From NCBI GenBank assembly GCA_051414845.1, contig CP183313.1:868001-932000 (forward strand): 64,000 nucleotides of DNA, in the 5' to 3' direction. Positions 43,922-53,289 of the stretch are shown one piece after another (within the stretch, counting starts at the first letter, position 1; the number at the start of each line of letters is the position of its first letter). The stretch comes from Simonsiella sp051414845 (GTDB lineage: Bacteria > Pseudomonadota > Gammaproteobacteria > Burkholderiales > Neisseriaceae). The notes under the pieces were generated by a model. That model ran no database searches and was not told the DNA's origin. It was given only the letters and a program-made list of their open reading frames with translations. The position numbers and the translations under genes are program-made.

Positions 43922-45481
43922 ATGAAAATCCGAGCCCAAATCGGTATGGTGTTGAATCTGGACAAATGTATCGGCTGCCACACCTGCTCTGTTACCTGTA
44001 AAAACGTGTGGACTTCACGCGATGGCGTGGAATATGCGTGGTTTAACAATGTGGAAACCAAACCCGGTATCGGTTTCCCGAAAAATTGGGAAGACCAAGA
44101 AAAATGGCAAGGCGGCTGGGTACGCAAACCCGACGGCAAACTTGTTCCCAAACAAGGCGGTAAATTGAAAATTTTGTCGAATATTTTCGCCAATCCAAAT
44201 ATGCCGAAAATTGACGATTACTACGAGCCGTTCACTTACGATTACGAGCATTTGCAAAACGCGCCGAAAATGTCCACGCCACCGACTGCGCGTCCTGTGT
44301 CTGTATTGACAGGCAAAAAAATGGACAAAATTGAGTGGGGCCCAAACTGGGAAGACGATTTGGCAGGCGAATTTGAAAAACGCGCCAAAGACGTATTATT
44401 TGAAGGCATTCAAAAGGAAATGCACGCAGCGTTTGAGCAAACCTTTATGATGTATTTGCCACGTTTGTGTGAACATTGTTTGAATCCGACTTGTGTGGCT
44501 TCTTGTCCGTCTGGCAGTATTTATAAACGCGAAGATGACGGTATTGTGTTGATTGACCAAGACAAATGTCGTGGTTGGCGTATGTGTGTTTCAGGCTGCC
44601 CTTACAAAAAAATCTACTATAACTGGACAAGCGGTAAAGCAGAAAAATGTACATTCTGCTATCCGCGCATTGAAGGCGGTCAGCCGACTGTGTGTTCAGA
44701 AACGTGTGTGGGACGCATTCGTTATTTGGGCGTGTTGTTGTATGACGCGGACAAAATTGAACAAGCCGCCAGCGTGGAAAATCCGCAAGATTTGTACCAA
44801 TCTCAATTGGATATTTTCTTGAATCCGCATGACCCAGAAGTTCAAAAAGAAGCATTGAAACAAGGTATTAGCCAACAATGGTTGGACGCAGCGCAAAATT
44901 CGCCTGTGTACAAAATGGCGATGGAATGGAAAATCGCGTTCCCATTGCACCCAGAATACCGCACTTTGCCTATGGTTTGGTATGTACCGCCTTTGTCGCC
45001 CATTCAGTCTGCGATTGAAAATGGTTTGGTGGGCGAAAATGGCATTATTCCAAGCGTGGACGAAATGCGTATCCCATTGCGCTATTTGGCGAATTTGCTG
45101 ACGGCTGGCAAAGTTGAACCGATTAAAGAAGCTCTGGAACGCATGATTGCGATGCGTCGTTTCAAACGCGGTCAAGTGGTACATGGCGAAACTTTGGAGC
45201 AAACTTTGGACGGCACTGGTTTAACTGCTGCACAAGTGGAAGAAATGTATCAAGTTATGGCAATTGCCAACTACGAAGACCGCTTTGTGATTCCAAGTTC
45301 ACACAAAGAATTGGTGGAAAACACGTTTGACGACAAAGCAAGCTGTGGCTTCACTTTTGGCAATGGCTGTTCTGGTGGTTCCAGCGAAGAAAGTTTGTTT
45401 GGCAAACGCAAAGGCACACCGATTGTGTTCCACAATTTGCGCCGTGAGCGTGAAGAAAACCGCGAAAAAGGAGCGCGTTAA
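43922..45481 (+). CDS. narH: Respiratory nitrate reductase beta subunit
   Basis: A 519-residue electron-transfer subunit with three [4Fe-4S] and one [3Fe-4S] clusters linking NarI haems to NarG. Cys groups are visible at CIGCHTCSVTCKN (about 19-31), CEHCLNPTCVASCPSG near 184, and CRGWRMCVSGCPYKK near 217 (Trp in place of a Cys marks the [3Fe-4S] cluster), and CTFCYPRIEGGQPTVCSETC near 244. The length is close to E. coli NarH (512). The ATG follows AAGGAA; narJ starts 3 bases after its stop. Confidence 0.97.
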   Translation: MKIRAQIGMVLNLDKCIGCHTCSVTCKNVWTSRDGVEYAWFNNVETKPGIGFPKNWEDQEKWQGGWVRKPDGKLVPKQGGKLKILSNIFANPNMPKIDDYYEPFTYDYEHLQNAPKMSTPPTARPVSVLTGKKMDKIEWGPNWEDDLAGEFEKRAKDVLFEGIQKEMHAAFEQTFMMYLPRLCEHCLNPTCVASCPSGSIYKREDDGIVLIDQDKCRGWRMCVSGCPYKKIYYNWTSGKAEKCTFCYPRIEGGQPTVCSETCVGRIRYLGVLLYDADKIEQAASVENPQDLYQSQLDIFLNPHDPEVQKEALKQGISQQWLDAAQNSPVYKMAMEWKIAFPLHPEYRTLPMVWYVPPLSPIQSAIENGLVGENGIIPSVDEMRIPLRYLANLLTAGKVEPIKEALERMIAMRRFKRGQVVHGETLEQTLDGTGLTAAQVEEMYQVMAIANYEDRFVIPSSHKELVENTFDDKASCGFTFGNGCSGGSSEESLFGKRKGTPIVFHNLRREREENREKGAR

Positions 45482-45483
45482 TC

Positions 45484-46167
45484 ATGGATAACAACTTGTT
45501 TTACAAGTGTTTTTCTGCGTTATTGTGCTATCCCGAAGCGGAGCTGATTGCGGCTTTGCCCGAATTTCAGGCTGCCTTAAATGAAAACGAACTGTTGGCG
45601 GCTCAACGCAGCAGTTTGCAAGGCTTTTTGAATTATTTGGGCAACCGCAGTTTGCGCGAATTGCAAGAAAACTACGTTGCCACTTTTGACCGCAATCGCA
45701 ACCACGCCTTGTATATTTTTGAACACGTTTATGGCGAAGACCGCGACCGTGGTAGCGCAATGGTGGATTTGTTGGAAGAATACCGCAGTCATGGTTTTGA
45801 ATTGGGCGATGATGAATTGCCTGATTATTTGCCTGCTTTATTGGAATATTTGGCGCACGTTCCTGCCGAACACGCGCAGAAATTATTGGGCGACGCGGTG
45901 CATGTGATTGCCCATATTGCGAATAAATTATCAGGTAGCCAATCGCCGTATGCGGCTTTGCTTAATGCGGTGGTGGCATTGAGTCCAGTTGAACCACAGC
46001 CTTTGATTGAGCCACCTGTGCGTGATATGGACGAAGCGATGGAAACCTTTGGCGCAGACTTTTCTGGCACAGAACCCTTACTCAAACCCAAATCCCCTGT
46101 GGAAACGGTGCAATTTTATCCACAAGGCAGCCTGAAAGGCGAAGCTAAAATTGGAGTGAAATCATGA
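45484..46167 (+). CDS. narJ: Nitrate reductase assembly chaperone NarJ
   Basis: A 227-residue chaperone that binds the NarG N-terminus and helps cofactor insertion; it is not part of the final enzyme. Helical, with the family stretch NYVATFDRNRNHALYIFEHVYGEDRDRGSAMVDL at about 60-94. The length is typical. It lies in the usual order narGHJI and overlaps narI by 4 bases (ATGA). A DUS is read in frame twice (FQAAL and GSLK). Confidence 0.93.
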   Translation: MDNNLFYKCFSALLCYPEAELIAALPEFQAALNENELLAAQRSSLQGFLNYLGNRSLRELQENYVATFDRNRNHALYIFEHVYGEDRDRGSAMVDLLEEYRSHGFELGDDELPDYLPALLEYLAHVPAEHAQKLLGDAVHVIAHIANKLSGSQSPYAALLNAVVALSPVEPQPLIEPPVRDMDEAMETFGADFSGTEPLLKPKSPVETVQFYPQGSLKGEAKIGVKS

Positions 46168-46847
46168 ATACTTTTCATCAATTTATTTTTGGCATTTATC
46201 CGTATATTTGCTTGGCGATTTTCTTTTTTGGGAGTTTGTTCCGTTTTGAACGCGAGCAATATTCATGGAAAAGCGAATCCAGTCAAATTTTGTATGAAGG
46301 CGAATTACGGCGTGGCAATATTTGCTTTCATATTGGGGTGTTGGCGGTATTTTTTGGGCATTTGGTGGGTTTGCTCACGCCGCTTTGGTTTTGGGACGCG
46401 TTGGGTATCAGTCATGGCGCGAAGCAAGTGTTTGCGATTGTGATGGGTGGGATTTTTGGTTCATTGGCGATGTATGGTTTGATTTTGTTGATTAAACGCC
46501 GTTTCAAATGCGACCGTTTGCAAGCCAATACCACATGGCGTGATAAGCTGGTGTTGATTTGGATTGCCATCACATTGGGATTAGGTTTGCTGACCATTTT
46601 TGTGAGCTTGGGACACACCGATGGACACGAAATGACCAAATTCATGGCATGGGCGCAACACATTGTTACCTTCCGTGGCGAAGCGGCAAGCTATATTGAA
46701 GATGTGAATTTCTTGTTTAAATTGCATATGTTTATGGGCATGAGCTTTTTTGCGATTTTCCCGTTTACACGCATGGTGCATGTGTGGAGCGGTTTTGCAA
46801 GTTTGAGCTATTTGCTACGTGCTTGGCAAATTGTACGCTGTCGTTAG
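46164..46847 (+). CDS. narI: Respiratory nitrate reductase gamma subunit (cytochrome b)
   Basis: A 227-residue inner-membrane protein that oxidises quinol and passes electrons to NarH through two b haems. Five hydrophobic helices are seen. The haem-ligand His residues sit at 56, 66, 188 and 206, one off from the E. coli numbers 56, 66, 187 and 205. The start overlaps narJ by ATGA. A 190-base AT-rich gap separates it from the transporter gene. Confidence 0.95.
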   Translation: MNTFHQFIFGIYPYICLAIFFFGSLFRFEREQYSWKSESSQILYEGELRRGNICFHIGVLAVFFGHLVGLLTPLWFWDALGISHGAKQVFAIVMGGIFGSLAMYGLILLIKRRFKCDRLQANTTWRDKLVLIWIAITLGLGLLTIFVSLGHTDGHEMTKFMAWAQHIVTFRGEAASYIEDVNFLFKLHMFMGMSFFAIFPFTRMVHVWSGFASLSYLLRAWQIVRCR

Positions 46848-47043
46848 TGCTTATTTGTATGAAACGCAGCCTAGTAATTTTCAGGCTGCTTCTTTACATT
46901 AAAAAAACACAATACTCCTTTTTACTTACTTTCTCTAATTCTAAAAACTTCTCCAATATAATCTTTAAAGAGAATGAAATTTAGCGCGTATTGGCGTATT
47001 TTATCATCCTGTGTTATTAACTTAACTATTAGGAATAATGATC

Positions 47044-48264
47044 ATGAATAGCGAAAAATTTAAGCGTTGTACTGTGCTGGCTTCCAGCACAGTAGCTTTT
47101 ACCATTTGTTTTATGGTTTGGATGATGTTGGCTGTTGTAGGCATCCCTATTAAGGAAAAATTAGGGTTAAATGAAACAGAATTTGGGTTTTTAGCTGCTT
47201 TACCAGTGTTATCTGGTTCATTAGTTCGAGTACCTTTAGGAATTTGGGCTGATAAATATGGCGGGCGTATCGTCATGTTTATTTTAATGCTTCTAAGCGT
47301 TCCAGCTATTTTTGCAATGCATTTTGCCACACAATATTGGCACTTTTTGATAATTGGTTTGGTTATGGGGTTATCTGGAGGCTCTTTTTCAGTAGGTACC
47401 CCATATGTTGCTCGCTGGTTTCCCAAAGAACAGCAAGGTTTAGCCATGGGGATTTTTGGTGCGGGCAATGCGGGTAGTGCTGTTAATAAATTTGCTGCTC
47501 CAGCACTAATTTCTATTGGTGGTTGGACATTGGTACCAGATACTTATGCTGTCATTATGCTAATAATGGCGATTACGTTTTGGTTTTTTAGTTACCACGA
47601 CCCAAAGCACTTGGTCACTTCGAATGTATCGCTTAAAGAGCAATTATTTTTGCTAAAAGACCCTGGTGTTTTGCGATATAGTCAATATTATTCTGTAGTA
47701 TTTGGTGGATATGTAGGCTTATCTTTATGGATGACCAATTATTATATCCACGAATATAATCTTTCCATGCAAAAAGCGGCGTTGCTTGCTGCGTGTTTTT
47801 CATTGCCTGGAGGTGTTTTGCGTGCTGTTGGTGGTTATTTATCAGATAAATTTGGTGCATATAAAGTAACTTGGGCAGTAATGTGGGTATTGTGGGTGTG
47901 CTTTTTCTTGTTGTCTTATCCTAATACAGATTTTGTGATTCATGGAGAAAATGGTAATTTTGCACTGACAATTCATTTAAATGTTTTCTTTTTTACAATT
48001 TTGATGTTCACAGCAGGTATTACTATGGCAATTGGTAAGGCATCGGTTTTTAAGTTTGTTGCTGATGATTATCCAGATAATATTGGCGCAGTTTCTGGTG
48101 CAGTAGGGTTGGCTGGTGGCTTAGGTGGTTTTTTATTACCCATTATGTTTGGAGCCTTACTTGACATAACTGGCATTCGTTCTACCACGTTTATGCTGCT
48201 TTATGGTTGTGTATGTATTTCTTTGATTTGGATGCATTTTTCCTTTAAGGGATTACAGCGCTAA
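47044..48264 (+). CDS. narK1: NarK1-type nitrate/nitrite transporter (MFS)
   Basis: A 406-residue major-facilitator protein with 12 predicted helices. The nitrate signature GNAGSAV (FGAGNAGSAVNKF) lies near residue 140, and GLAGGLGGFLLP near 360 is the second. The short length and sequence type match NarK1 (nitrate uptake with protons). I chose the ATG at 47044 because AGGA lies 9 bases upstream; the ATG at 47038 is too close. Composition is AT-rich relative to narGHJI. Confidence 0.88.
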   Translation: MNSEKFKRCTVLASSTVAFTICFMVWMMLAVVGIPIKEKLGLNETEFGFLAALPVLSGSLVRVPLGIWADKYGGRIVMFILMLLSVPAIFAMHFATQYWHFLIIGLVMGLSGGSFSVGTPYVARWFPKEQQGLAMGIFGAGNAGSAVNKFAAPALISIGGWTLVPDTYAVIMLIMAITFWFFSYHDPKHLVTSNVSLKEQLFLLKDPGVLRYSQYYSVVFGGYVGLSLWMTNYYIHEYNLSMQKAALLAACFSLPGGVLRAVGGYLSDKFGAYKVTWAVMWVLWVCFFLLSYPNTDFVIHGENGNFALTIHLNVFFFTILMFTAGITMAIGKASVFKFVADDYPDNIGAVSGAVGLAGGLGGFLLPIMFGALLDITGIRSTTFMLLYGCVCISLIWMHFSFKGLQR

Positions 48265-48338
48265 TAAATACATTTTATAAGGCTATGTTTTCAGGCAGCT
48301 GAAATATAATATCTATCAAATAAAATAGGTTTACAACA

Positions 48339-49724
48339 ATGTCTTCAAAAATTATCACTCAATGGCAACCTGAAAATCCAGAATTCTGGCAAAAAACAGG
48401 TAAAAAAATCGCTAAACGCAATCTATGGATTTCCATTCCTGCTTTATTGTTGGCTTTTGCTATTTGGCAAGTATGGAGTGTGACTGTAATTAATTTACCT
48501 AATATTGGTTTTAAATTTAGTGAAAGCCAACTTTTTTGGCTTGCTGCGTTGCCTGCACTTTCTGGTGCAACTTTGCGAATTTTTTACTCATTCATGGTAC
48601 CTATTTTTGGTGGGCGAAAATGGACAACTATTTCAACTGCCAGTTTACTGTTGCCAGCAATTGGTTTGGGATTGGCAGTGCAAGATATTAATACTAGTTA
48701 TACAACTATGGTGATTCTTGCGCTAATGTGCGGTTTTGGTGGTGGTAACTTTTCATCAAGTATGTCTAATATTAGTTTTTTCTTTCCTAAAGCCGAAAAA
48801 GGAACTGCAATGGGATTAAATGCAGGTTTAGGTAATTTAGGTGTATCCATAGTGCAGTTTGTTGTACCATTAATTATTACAGTAGGTGTATTTGGTACAT
48901 TCGGTGGCGAGGCACAAACTTGGGCAAAAGATGATATTACAAAATCAATGTGGTTACAAAATGCAGGATTTATTTGGGTACCCTTTATCATTCTTTCTAC
49001 TTTGGCTGCATGGTTTGGTATGAATGATTTGGCAGATGCTAAAGCAAGCTTTAAGGAACAATCCATTATTTTTTCACGTAAACATAATTGGATAATGTGT
49101 TTAATTTATTTGGGTACATTTGGTTCATTTTTAGGTTTTTCCGCAGGATTTGCATTGCTAACAAAAAGTCAATTTACAGGCATTGATCCAGTAAAATATG
49201 CATTTATTGGTCCATTATTAAGCGCATTAGCGCGTCCAATTGGTGGAGCTTTGTCCGATAAAATTAAAAGCGGTGCTAAAGTAACACAATGGGTATTTGG
49301 GGGCATGATTTTAGCTTGTTTAGGTGTATTATTTTTCTTGCCTAGTCATGACTATAAAGGCAACTTTTTAGGATTTTTTTCTTGCTTTATCGCATTATTC
49401 ACTTTAACTGGTTTAGGAAATGGCTCAACGTTTACGCAAATTCCAATTATTTTTTCTAGTATGCATCACAAAATGGTACAAAAAGGCTTAGAGTCAGAAC
49501 ACCAAGCTCGTTTAAATGCAAATAAAGAGAGTGCGGCAGTAACGGGTTTTACTGCTGCATTTGCTGCATACGGTGGTTTCTTTATTCCGAAAAGCTACAG
49601 CCTTGCTAAAGAAATTACAGGTAACATCAATGCTGCATTCATTGCGTTCATCGTTTTCTATCTGATTTGTTTACTGCTCAATTGGTGGTATTACGCAAGA
49701 AACAATGCCGAAGCTAAGTGCTAA
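48339..49724 (+). CDS. narK2: NarK2-type nitrate/nitrite antiporter (MFS)
   Basis: A 461-residue transporter, the size of E. coli NarK (463). It begins WQPENPEFWQKTGKKIAKRNLWISIPALLLAF, typical of the nitrate/nitrite antiporter branch. The signature GNLGVSIVQF near 165 and GNGSTF near 365 are present, with about 12 helices. Pairs of NarK1 and NarK2 are common beside nar operons and together import nitrate and export nitrite. A damaged DUS (CAGGCAGCTGAAA) lies in the gap before it. narX follows after 32 bases. Confidence 0.9.
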   Translation: MSSKIITQWQPENPEFWQKTGKKIAKRNLWISIPALLLAFAIWQVWSVTVINLPNIGFKFSESQLFWLAALPALSGATLRIFYSFMVPIFGGRKWTTISTASLLLPAIGLGLAVQDINTSYTTMVILALMCGFGGGNFSSSMSNISFFFPKAEKGTAMGLNAGLGNLGVSIVQFVVPLIITVGVFGTFGGEAQTWAKDDITKSMWLQNAGFIWVPFIILSTLAAWFGMNDLADAKASFKEQSIIFSRKHNWIMCLIYLGTFGSFLGFSAGFALLTKSQFTGIDPVKYAFIGPLLSALARPIGGALSDKIKSGAKVTQWVFGGMILACLGVLFFLPSHDYKGNFLGFFSCFIALFTLTGLGNGSTFTQIPIIFSSMHHKMVQKGLESEHQARLNANKESAAVTGFTAAFAAYGGFFIPKSYSLAKEITGNINAAFIAFIVFYLICLLLNWWYYARNNAEAKC

Positions 49725-49756
49725 AATTTAAGTTAGAAATGGAGAATTCATTTGTC

Positions 49757-51646
49757 ATGTTGTCATTAAAAAGTCTATCTACACGCTTAAAATTACTGAC
49801 CATTTTATGGCTGACCATGGCAATTTTATCCATTCTATTTACCTTGTTATTTTCATGGCGTTTGGAAGGTAGCGCAGCAGCCATTAATGATACAGGCAGC
49901 TTACGCAAACAAACTTATCATCTTGCCCTATTAATTACCTATAAAGCTGATGAAAAGGTAGTTACCAAAAAATTTCAAGAATTTGAAAAAACACTCCAAA
50001 CACTGGAGCAAGGTGATCCTAAACGTCCTTTATTTCTTCCTGATAGCACACAAGTACATCAACTTATGGCTGATTTACAACAAACGTGGTTCAGGCAAAT
50101 GAAGCCACATTTTCAGGCTGCCTATCAAATGATGCAGTCACCAAACACGGAAGAAATCACACTATTCATTAATAAAATTGATGTACTTAATTACTGCATT
50201 GAACAAATTAATGCCCGTTACATTCAATGGCTACGTCTTTTTCAGCTCGGATTAATGATTTTAGTATTAATGAGCTCATTCGTGATGATTAAGTTACTTT
50301 ATTTATGGGTCATCAATCCATTACGAGAATTACAAGATGCGATGAGTTGTGTACACCGAGGACAGCTAGGTGTACAAGTTAAAATCAATTCGCTCTCAGA
50401 ATTTGCTGATTTAGATCATGGATTTAATCAAATGAGCAGTCACTTGCATCGATTATATGGTAGTTTAGAGCAGCAAGTAAAAGATAAAACTATTGATTTA
50501 GAAAAAAAAACTTATACCTTGCAAACTCTGTACTTTTTTGCTCATTTTCTCAATCAAGCTCACACTAGCAGTCAAGCGAGTCAAGTATTTCTTGAGAAAA
50601 TAATGGAATTAGTTCCTGCTCAAGCAGGTAGCATTCGCTTGATTGATGTACAACGACAGCAATTAGATTTAATCGCTCATAAAGGTCTGCCTGAAAGTCT
50701 ACAAACCGCAGAGTCTTGCCAAAAAATGAATCAATGCTTTTGTGGTCATGCGGTTGAAAAAAATGACTGGCAACCCATTGAATTTATCGATCAGGACGAC
50801 GGTATGAAAGTTTATGAAGCAAAATGCCAGCATCTAGGATTTCATTATTTACATGTTTTCAAAATTCAATATAAAAATATTGATTTAGGAATTATGACAT
50901 TGTATTTCAATGATAAATATGATTTTAGCGTTTCAGCAGATTTATTCAATTCTTTGTGTTATCAATTAGGTAGTGCAATTAGCAATATTCGCTTAGCTGA
51001 AGAAAGTCGTCAATTTGCGGTTATGCAAGAACGCAATCTTATGGCACAAGGTCTGCATGACAGCATTGCCCAAACTTTAACTTTCTTAAACTTACAAGTA
51101 CAAATGTTAGAGAGTGCGTTTTATGCTAATAAGCGCGAACACATGGCAGAAAATTTACAATTTATTAAAGATGGTGTTAAAGAATGCTATGAAGATGTCC
51201 GAGAACTGCTGCTCAATTTTCGCACTAAAATTACTCGTAAAGAGTTCGTTGAGGCTGTAGAAACCTTAATTGAGCGCTTTGAGCAACAAACTCAAGTAAA
51301 AACTGAAATTATTTGGAATGGCAATGGCACACCATTGAGCAGTGAACAACAATTACAATTTATCTTTATATTACAGGAAAGTTTATCCAATATTCGTAAG
51401 CATGCAAAAGCTCAAAAGGTGTCCATTCGATTTGATAATCATGATAGTTATTCCATGATAATTAAAGATGATGGTAATGGATTTGACACAAACAAGATTG
51501 AAAATATTTCTACTCATCATGTTGGGTTAAATATTATGCGCGAGCGCGCATTACGCATTCATGCTTATTTTGAGGTACAATCTTGTCCGCAGCACTATAC
51601 AATCGTTACACTAACACTCCCAAAAAGTGAAAGAATTTTGGAATGA
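49757..51646 (+). CDS. narX: Nitrate/nitrite sensor histidine kinase NarX
   Basis: A 629-residue membrane sensor. TM1 at about 14-33 is followed by the nitrate-binding P box, SAAAINDTGSLRKQTYHLA, at 39-57, then a periplasmic helical domain and TM2 near 163-185. A HAMP segment, a cysteine-bearing central module (C321, C327, C329) and the HPK7-type box RNLMAQGLHDSIAQTL (His 434) follow; the ATPase domain ends with DDGNGFD. The ATG at 49757 fits TM1 best and has GGAG upstream; GTG or ATG codons 6-13 residues earlier are possible. It overlaps narL by 4 bases. One intact DUS lies nearby in narL, very few elsewhere. Confidence 0.9.
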   Translation: MLSLKSLSTRLKLLTILWLTMAILSILFTLLFSWRLEGSAAAINDTGSLRKQTYHLALLITYKADEKVVTKKFQEFEKTLQTLEQGDPKRPLFLPDSTQVHQLMADLQQTWFRQMKPHFQAAYQMMQSPNTEEITLFINKIDVLNYCIEQINARYIQWLRLFQLGLMILVLMSSFVMIKLLYLWVINPLRELQDAMSCVHRGQLGVQVKINSLSEFADLDHGFNQMSSHLHRLYGSLEQQVKDKTIDLEKKTYTLQTLYFFAHFLNQAHTSSQASQVFLEKIMELVPAQAGSIRLIDVQRQQLDLIAHKGLPESLQTAESCQKMNQCFCGHAVEKNDWQPIEFIDQDDGMKVYEAKCQHLGFHYLHVFKIQYKNIDLGIMTLYFNDKYDFSVSADLFNSLCYQLGSAISNIRLAEESRQFAVMQERNLMAQGLHDSIAQTLTFLNLQVQMLESAFYANKREHMAENLQFIKDGVKECYEDVRELLLNFRTKITRKEFVEAVETLIERFEQQTQVKTEIIWNGNGTPLSSEQQLQFIFILQESLSNIRKHAKAQKVSIRFDNHDSYSMIIKDDGNGFDTNKIENISTHHVGLNIMRERALRIHAYFEVQSCPQHYTIVTLTLPKSERILE

Positions 51647-52299
51647 CTGAAAAAATAAAAATTCTCCTCATCGACGACCATACACTTTTTCGCAGTGGTA
51701 TTAAAGCACTATTAGCTAGGCAGCCTGAATTTGAAATTGTAGGTGAGGCATCAGATGGTTTAAGTGGCATAAAGCTCATAGAGCAGATGCATCCCGATAT
51801 AGTCTTATTAGATTTAGACATGCCTATTATGAATGGACGTGAAGCACTCGCCCAGATTTTAAGTGTACGCTCTGAACAAATAGTCATTATGCTAACCGTA
51901 TCTGAAGATAATGATGATTTAGCTGAATGCATGCGCTTGGGGGCGCGTGGTTTTTTATTAAAAAACATCAATACAGACTTTTTAATTGATTCAGTCAAGC
52001 GTGCAGCGCAAGGAGACAATGTATTTTCACCAGAAATGACCATGAAACTTGTGCGATTTTTAATCCATCCGACTCCAAGCAATACAAATAATGCATTAAA
52101 TAGCCTTACTTCGCGCGAAATAGAAATTCTTGGACATTTAGCTGTTGGACACAGTAATAAAGTTATTGCTAGGCAGCTTAATCTAGCAGAATCCACGATT
52201 AAAGTTCACGTACAAAATATTCTGCGTAAGTTAGAACTTACTAGCCGAGTTCAGGCTGCTGTTTATGCTGTTCAACATAATATAACTCAGCCAAAATAA
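51643..52299 (+). CDS. narL: Nitrate/nitrite response regulator NarL
   Basis: A 218-residue NarL/FixJ-family activator. The receiver domain has acidic residues D11-D12, phospho-acceptor D57 in IVLLDLDMP and Lys in LLKNINTDF. The LuxR-type HTH is LTSREIEILGHLAVGHSNKVIARQLNLAESTIKVHVQNIL at about 153-192. It should bind heptamer sites and activate narG and narK under nitrate. It ends the island; 21 bases further on the moaA pseudogene begins. Confidence 0.92.
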   Translation: MTEKIKILLIDDHTLFRSGIKALLARQPEFEIVGEASDGLSGIKLIEQMHPDIVLLDLDMPIMNGREALAQILSVRSEQIVIMLTVSEDNDDLAECMRLGARGFLLKNINTDFLIDSVKRAAQGDNVFSPEMTMKLVRFLIHPTPSNTNNALNSLTSREIEILGHLAVGHSNKVIARQLNLAESTIKVHVQNILRKLELTSRVQAAVYAVQHNITQPK

Positions 52300-52320
52300 T
52301 ATTGGTACATAGCCATCTGA

Positions 52321-53288
52321 ATGAATCAATCACAGCATCTAGTTTTAATAGATTCTTTTAATCGAAATATCAGTTATTTATATCTATCTATCAAAAACTT
52401 ATGCAATTACCGTTACAGTTATTGTCTGCCCAACGGCTATTAAGGTAAAGCCAAAGCTGATGAGCTCACGCTGCCTGAAATTGAGACTTTGGTGGCGGTA
52501 TTCGCGCAGAACGGCACGCGCAAAATTCGCATTCGACCATGCGCCGCGATTTGCCCGAAATCATCGCCGCTTGTCGCGCCAATCCTGAAATTGAAAGTAT
52601 TGCACTGACGACTAACGCATTCAAATTAGGCAAAAATTTCGCCGATTATCGCGCCGCAGGTTTGGACAAATTGAACATCAGCATTGACAGTTTTGACCCC
52701 GACACGTTTTACCAAATCACAGGCAAACGCGAATGCAGCAATATTTTGCGCGATTTTGGCGGACGGATTTTATAATATTAAAATCAATATGTTATTATTG
52801 AAGAAATGCGCGAAAAAGACGTTGCCTGACGCATTGCATTTCATCAAAAATCGGCCTGTAACGTTGCGATTTATTGAGTTAATGCAAACGGGTGATAATT
52901 TTAACTTTTTTAATCAACAACATATTTCAGAAAGCACGATTGAACAAGGCTTAATCGCGCAAGGTTGGCAACTGTGCCCACGCTCACAACATGCAGGGCC
53001 AGCGCGCGAATATTATCACGCCGATTAGGCAGGCGGCATCGGCTTTATCGCGCCATACAGCAAGGATTTCTGCGCCAGTTGCAACCGTTTGCGGATTACG
53101 GCGCAAGGCAAAATGCACTTGTGTTTATTCGGCGGCGTGGCGTATGATTTGCGCGTTTTTTTGCGCCGCGACGACCGCGTGGGTTTGGCGCAATTTTTGC
53201 ACGAAACGATGTTGTAAAAACCCGAATACCATTACTTAAACGACAAAAAATATTACAAATCAATAACTTATATATGACAGGAGGCTAA
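52321..53288 (+). pseudogene. moaA: moaA pseudogene (second copy)
   Basis: Nearly full length (968 bases against 975) but ruined. The first Fe-S motif reads CNYRYSYC, so one cluster Cys is Tyr. TAA follows LPNGY. The GGEPT region is lost by a 13-base deletion near 52535, shifting the frame. A further shift lies near 52765, a TAG near 53026 and a TAA near 53215. The first ~85 bases are AT-rich and diverge strongly, while the rest resembles the intact moaA. Several codons differ throughout, so it is not a recent copy. The end runs into the moaB ribosome site AGGAGG. Confidence 0.92.
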
Positions 53289-53289
53289 A

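Noticed and set aside
46908..46920. NarL heptamer TACTCCT upstream of narK1
   Set aside because: A perfect match to TACYYMT, but single, and one such match is fairly likely by chance in a gap of this size; no paired 7-2-7 arrangement is seen.
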